From the NCBI GenBank assembly GCA_016880695.1, contig JAEHCY010000132.1:1-9850 (forward strand): a stretch of DNA of 9,850 bases, written 5' to 3'. Under the pieces are notes generated by a model. The model was not told the origin of the DNA and ran no database searches. It saw only the letters and a list, made by a program, of their open reading frames with translations. A program made the position numbers and the translations under genes. Below, piece by piece: positions 6,805 through 9,850 of this stretch. Source of the stretch: Chromatiaceae bacterium. GTDB taxonomy: Bacteria; Pseudomonadota; Gammaproteobacteria; Chromatiales; Chromatiaceae. Within the stretch, counting starts at the first letter, position 1; each line of letters opens with the position of its first letter.

Positions 6805-7897
6805 TCGCCCTCTCCTCCTCGGCAAGCACCTGCCGATAGACGGCGAGATTGCCCTCGACCATCCCATCCACCGAGAACTCCCGCAGCATCAGCTCCCGGC
6901 CGGCACGACCTAGCCGCTGGGCCAGATCGGGGTCTCGCAGCAGGCGGCCGATCGCCTGCGTCAGGGCCACCACATCCCCCCGCGGCACCAGCAAGCCATT
7001 GACCCCGTCGCGCACCGCCTCGGGAATGCCGCCGGTGTCACCGGCCACGATCGGGATGCCGGCGCTGGAGGCCTGGAGCAGGGATACCCCCAGACCCTCG
7101 CGGATCGCCGGATGCACCAGTACCCTGAGGCAGGGTAGGACATTGGCCAGATCACGGCGGAACCCCGCCAGGGTCACTACCCCCTCGAGTCCCAGCTCCC
7201 CGATCTGGCGGCGGATCTCCGGCTCCGCGGGTCCCTGCCCGAAAAACAGGACCCGTAGCCTGGGGAACTCCCCGAGCAGGTCCGACAGGGCCTGCAACAG
7301 AAATCGATGGCCCTTGCGCGAGATGAGCTGGGCGACCACCCCGATGACCGCCGCGTCCGGCTCCAACGCAAACGCGCGCCGAAACCACGCCTGGTCACAG
7401 GGTCGCAGGAACGGACCGGCATCCACGGCACTGCGGACGCACACCAGTTTCTCGGCCGGCAGCCCTTCCGACAGAAGCACCCTGCCGATTCCCTCGGAGA
7501 TGGCCACTACCCGGTGATGCAACCGGTACTTGAGCGCCACCGCCCAGCGGGCTTCGGGGTTATCCTGCCGCCGCGAATAGACCGCGGGCACCCCCGCCAA
7601 GCGGGCCGCGATCCCGCCCATCACGTCCGCCCCGATCCGACTGTGGAGATGGACCAAATCGGGCCTCCAGCCGCGCATGACGCGGTGGAGACGCCAGGTC
7701 AGGGAGACATCCAGATCGCCCCCCATGTGCAGCCCGCGCACCGTCGCAAAGGGTGCCGCAGCGTGACTGAGGTCGCTCCCCGCCCGGCACACCAGTAAGT
7801 TCTCCACCCCCCGCTGGTGCAGCCCCTCGAGCAGGTAGAGCACCTGCTGGGCGCCTCCGTAGAGGTTGCGCCCCCCTTCGACGTGGAGGATCTTCAT
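6797..7897 (-). CDS. GT4 family glycosyltransferase (LPS core type), E-x7-Q variant
   Basis: This is a 366-residue GT-B enzyme. The N-terminal domain begins 'MKILHVEGGRNLYGGAQQVL' (1-20), continues with 'DLVHLHSRIGADVMGG' (80-95) and ends around 'VVAISEGI'. The C-terminal domain has 'GVVAQLISRKGHRFLLQAL' (186-204), 'LRVLFFGQGP' (214-223) and 'HPAIREGLGVSLLQASSAG' (262-280), then 'GDTGGIPEAV'. In the GT4 E-x7-E motif the first Glu is present (E267) but the second position is Gln (Q275); this is discussed as a finding. It likely transfers a sugar to the LPS core at the cytoplasmic face of the inner membrane, substrate unknown. The ATG at 7897 overlaps the upstream stop as ATGA, with no good ribosome binding site, so translational coupling is expected. 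It differs clearly in sequence from the GT4 gene downstream, so a recent tandem duplication is unlikely. Confidence 0.93.
   Translation of the reverse strand: MKILHVEGGRNLYGGAQQVLYLLEGLHQRGVENLLVCRAGSDLSHAAAPFATVRGLHMGGDLDVSLTWRLHRVMRGWRPDLVHLHSRIGADVMGGIAARLAGVPAVYSRRQDNPEARWAVALKYRLHHRVVAISEGIGRVLLSEGLPAEKLVCVRSAVDAGPFLRPCDQAWFRRAFALEPDAAVIGVVAQLISRKGHRFLLQALSDLLGEFPRLRVLFFGQGPAEPEIRRQIGELGLEGVVTLAGFRRDLANVLPCLRVLVHPAIREGLGVSLLQASSAGIPIVAGDTGGIPEAVRDGVNGLLVPRGDVVALTQAIGRLLRDPDLAQRLGRAGRELMLREFSVDGMVEGNLAVYRQVLAEEERAIG
6808..6819 (-). promoter_or_regulatory. strong ribosome binding site fixing the TTG start of the GT4 gene
   Basis: Read on the minus strand, 6819-6808 is AGGAGGAGAGGG, inside the last codons of the preceding GT4 gene. 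AGGAGG ends 9 bases before the TTG at 6804, and the AGAGGG part is closer. This is the best Shine-Dalgarno match I saw at any start in the window, and it is the main reason for choosing TTG 6804 over ATG 6786. Confidence 0.75.
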
Positions 7898-8970
7898 GGG
7901 ACCGCGGGCACTGGGGTGAGGAGCGCTCGGGCGGCCTCCACCACCTCCGCCACCCCGATCGCCTTCATGCAGCTGAAATCACCCGAGCAGGTCGGTCGTC
8001 GGCGGCAGGGGGAGCAAGGCAGCGCATGGTAGAGCACTCGCGCGTTGCCTCGGGTGGTCTCACGGTAGGGGCAGGTGGAACCGAACAGGAGCAGGCTGGG
8101 CCGACCGAAGGCAATGCCCATGTGACTGAGGCCCGTGTCCACACCGATCAATAGCCTGGCGTGCTTGATCAAGGCCGCCGCCTCGCGCAGGGTCGTCTCG
8201 CCGACGAGGTTGAGCAAGCCATCCACTTCGGGCGTGGCCAGTGACAGTGCCGCCGCGGCCCCGCGGTCGCCCGGTCCACCGAGCATCAGCGATGGAAGTC
8301 CCAGCTCGACCTGAAGCCGGCGAGCCAGATCACGCCACCGATCAGCAAACCAGTGCTTCTGGGGTCGCGTGGTAAAGGGACAGAGCACCGCGTAGCCCTC
8401 CGCAACCCTCCGGCACACCGCCAGCTCCCGCGCAAAGGCCTCATCGGCCTCGGTCAGCCCCACCTCCATGGAGAAGGGCTGCACCGGCAAACCCAGGCGT
8501 TCGGCGAGAAACCGATACTCCGAGCCGATGAGATCGGCATCACCTCCCCGCGCCACTACCCGGCTCATTAGGAGCCCGCTGCCCTCGCGCGAACCAAGCC
8601 CGAGTCGTTCCGGGGCCCCGCTGAGCCAGGTCAGCAGGCCGCTCTTCAACAGCCCTTGCAGATCGATGGCCAGGTCGAAGCGGCGTCGCGCCAGCCCCGC
8701 CCGGAACTCCCGCACGCACCCGAGAAGCGCTACCCATTGGCGACGGTGCCACAGCTCGCGCCATTCCCCAACGGGCCAGACGATAACCTCATCGAGCTCG
8801 GGATGGGCATCCAAGAGGGGACGACTCTCCGGCTGCACCAGCCAGGCGAGGTGGGCCTGGGGATACGCCCGGCGCAATGCCCGGATCAGGGGCGAGGCGA
8901 AGACGATGTCGCCAATGGCGCTGAGACGAACGAGCAGGATGCGCGGCCGGGCGGAGGCTGTGCGGGTCAA
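7894..8970 (-). CDS. GT9 family LPS heptosyltransferase, TTG start
   Basis: GT9 enzymes transfer heptose from ADP-heptose to the LPS inner core. The 358 residues match WaaC/WaaF size. Motifs are 'RLSAIGDIVFASPLIRAL' with the conserved Asp at D21, 'AIDLQGLLKSGLL' (101-113), 'PFTTRPQKHW' with K205 in the donor-binding region, and 'GVDTGLSHMG' (276-285) followed by 'PSLLLFGSTCPY'. A C-terminal cysteine group (C319, C322, C328, C334) is of a kind often seen in WaaF-like GT9 proteins. The TTG at 8970 overlaps the preceding TGA as TTGA and places the family N-terminus a few residues in. The ATG at 9108 would overlap the previous gene by 142 bases. A GGGAAG lies just upstream. It fits with hldE in the same operon. 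I cannot say whether it is the first, second or a later heptosyltransferase. Confidence 0.92.
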   Translation of the reverse strand: MTRTASARPRILLVRLSAIGDIVFASPLIRALRRAYPQAHLAWLVQPESRPLLDAHPELDEVIVWPVGEWRELWHRRQWVALLGCVREFRAGLARRRFDLAIDLQGLLKSGLLTWLSGAPERLGLGSREGSGLLMSRVVARGGDADLIGSEYRFLAERLGLPVQPFSMEVGLTEADEAFARELAVCRRVAEGYAVLCPFTTRPQKHWFADRWRDLARRLQVELGLPSLMLGGPGDRGAAAALSLATPEVDGLLNLVGETTLREAAALIKHARLLIGVDTGLSHMGIAFGRPSLLLFGSTCPYRETTRGNARVLYHALPCSPCRRRPTCSGDFSCMKAIGVAEVVEAARALLTPVPAVP

Positions 8971-9850
8971 CGACTTCCCGATCCCCCTCGCGGCATCGGG
9001 GTATCGCTCAGCGGCCACTTCAAGACCAGGTTGTAGGCGGAGCCGATCAACAGGACCCAGTAGACCCTCCAGTCGTGGTGTACCACACGGTAGTCGATGA
9101 GGCACCACAAGAGGGTGAAGAGCAACGCACCGCCGAGGAACAAACTGAGATCCGCCGGGATGCGCCGCTCCTTGGAGGCACGGCGCAAACCCGCCAACAA
9201 GGCGAGCATCGGCAGGGCGAACAGGGTGAATCCCAAGACGCCGAACTGAACCAGCACCTCTAGGTAGGTGTTGTGGAGATGCCGAAGCAGCCGGCCCGAT
9301 TCCAGGCGAAGCTGGGGGCGATCGCCGCTCGCGATCAACTCGTCGGTCACATCCGCCCCCCAGCCCAACCAGGGGCGTTCACGCCACTGCTCGAGCCCAA
9401 AAAGCAGAAGGTGCCAACGTTGATCGAAGGAGGAGCGGGCGGCATCGGTCACCGCGCCGCTCGGGGGTTCCCGGGTCCTGTCCGCGTCGATGCCCGCGCG
9501 GTGGCTAAGCAACGCGCTATTGGCCACCAGCAACAGCGCCACCAGAGCGCAAGCGCCGCCGATGGCAACCCGGCGCCGCAGCGACCAGCCCATTCCAGGA
9601 GTACGCAACTGGCGGTACTGGGCGATCAGGATCACCGGTACGACGACCGCCATGGCCAGCCAAGCCGCTAGGGTCTGCGACTGGATGAACCCCTGCAGCA
9701 GCACCGCGAGCGCCAGGAGCCACCCAAGAAAACGGACCGACGGCGGTCCGTAGCGGGAGGTCCCCCTGCTCCCCACCAAGCGCCCGCCCAGCGTGATCAG
9801 GCCGATCAGGGCGGTCCCCGAGTAGAGGGCAAAGGCGACGGTGGGAAAGC
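8967..9850 (-). CDS. O-antigen ligase/polymerase family membrane protein, 5' end outside window
   Basis: The frame is open to the right edge; the TTG at 9779 lies mid-frame and upstream codons still read as hydrophobic protein ('TALIGLITLGG'), so the start lies outside. The visible 293 residues hold several membrane segments and the Wzy_C-type signatures: a 'QTLAAWLA' segment end, 'RPWLGWGAD' before the large periplasmic loop, and 'HLHNTYLEVLVQFGVLG' after it. The HNTYLE part is encoded at 9258-9275 and includes the His expected to be catalytic. After three more hydrophobic stretches the protein ends in a polar tail. WaaL joins O-antigen to lipid A-core in the periplasm, while Wzy polymerises O-units; the two families share this domain and cannot be separated here. 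Its place at the head of a core operon favours a ligase. Its TGA overlaps the TTG of the heptosyltransferase. Confidence 0.85.
   Translation of the reverse strand, partial: FPTVAFALYSGTALIGLITLGGRLVGSRGTSRYGPPSVRFLGWLLALAVLLQGFIQSQTLAAWLAMAVVVPVILIAQYRQLRTPGMGWSLRRRVAIGGACALVALLLVANSALLSHRAGIDADRTREPPSGAVTDAARSSFDQRWHLLLFGLEQWRERPWLGWGADVTDELIASGDRPQLRLESGRLLRHLHNTYLEVLVQFGVLGFTLFALPMLALLAGLRRASKERRIPADLSLFLGGALLFTLLWCLIDYRVVHHDWRVYWVLLIGSAYNLVLKWPLSDTPMPRGGSGSR

Noticed and set aside
7966..8016. Four-cysteine cluster near the C-terminus of the GT9 protein as a possible novel metal site
   Set aside because: Comparable cysteine groups are often seen in WaaF-like GT9 proteins, so I treat it as a family trait rather than a novelty.
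8971..9108. Longer N-terminus for the GT9 heptosyltransferase starting at 9108
   Set aside because: It would overlap the ligase-like gene by 142 bases and add 46 residues not typical of GT9. TTG 8970 sits at the overlap junction and gives the normal length. A GTG at 9018 is also possible but has no ribosome binding site.
1..9850. Mobile elements, CRISPR arrays, defence genes, tRNA or direct repeats
   Set aside because: I noticed no transposase or phage-like proteins, no spaced repeats and no tRNA-like sequence; coding sequence fills nearly all of the window.

Overview
The window is GC-rich, gene-dense bacterial DNA. Gene families and order (heptose-type LPS core genes, hldE followed by waaA, and a pcm-like/rhodanese pair converging on waaA) point to a Gram-negative bacterium, most likely a gammaproteobacterium of the Chromatiales/Ectothiorhodospiraceae kind. 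That placement is inferred from gene content and codon bias, not from a marker gene.

Layout. Bases 1-1041 (+) hold the 3' part of a membrane protein with a C-terminal DUF4010 (MgtC/SapB-associated) domain, preceded by a small non-membrane segment. After a 107-base gap with a weak promoter candidate come two + strand genes: a protein-L-isoaspartate-methyltransferase-like protein (1149-1814) and a single-domain rhodanese (1841-2161). From 2207 to the right edge everything is on the minus strand and forms one compact operon. In transcription order it contains an O-antigen ligase/polymerase-like membrane protein (cut by the edge), a GT9 heptosyltransferase, two GT4 glycosyltransferases, a NodB-type polysaccharide deacetylase, hldE and waaA.

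How the genes work together. HldE makes the activated heptose precursor (kinase plus adenylyltransferase). The GT9 enzyme would add heptose to the inner core, and the two GT4 enzymes further core sugars. The deacetylase may trim an N-acetyl group from a core or O-chain sugar. WaaA adds Kdo to the lipid A precursor, and the O-antigen ligase-like protein would act in the periplasm on the finished chain. The genes overlap or are spaced by 15 nt or less, so translational coupling is likely. Three of the six start codons visible in the operon are best read as TTG.

I found no tRNA, rRNA, CRISPR array, insertion sequence or phage gene. The locus is mostly conventional. The points most worth a second look are the domain make-up of the DUF4010 protein, the apparent lack of tolC between the rhodanese and waaA, the TTG starts, and the deacetylase inside the core operon.
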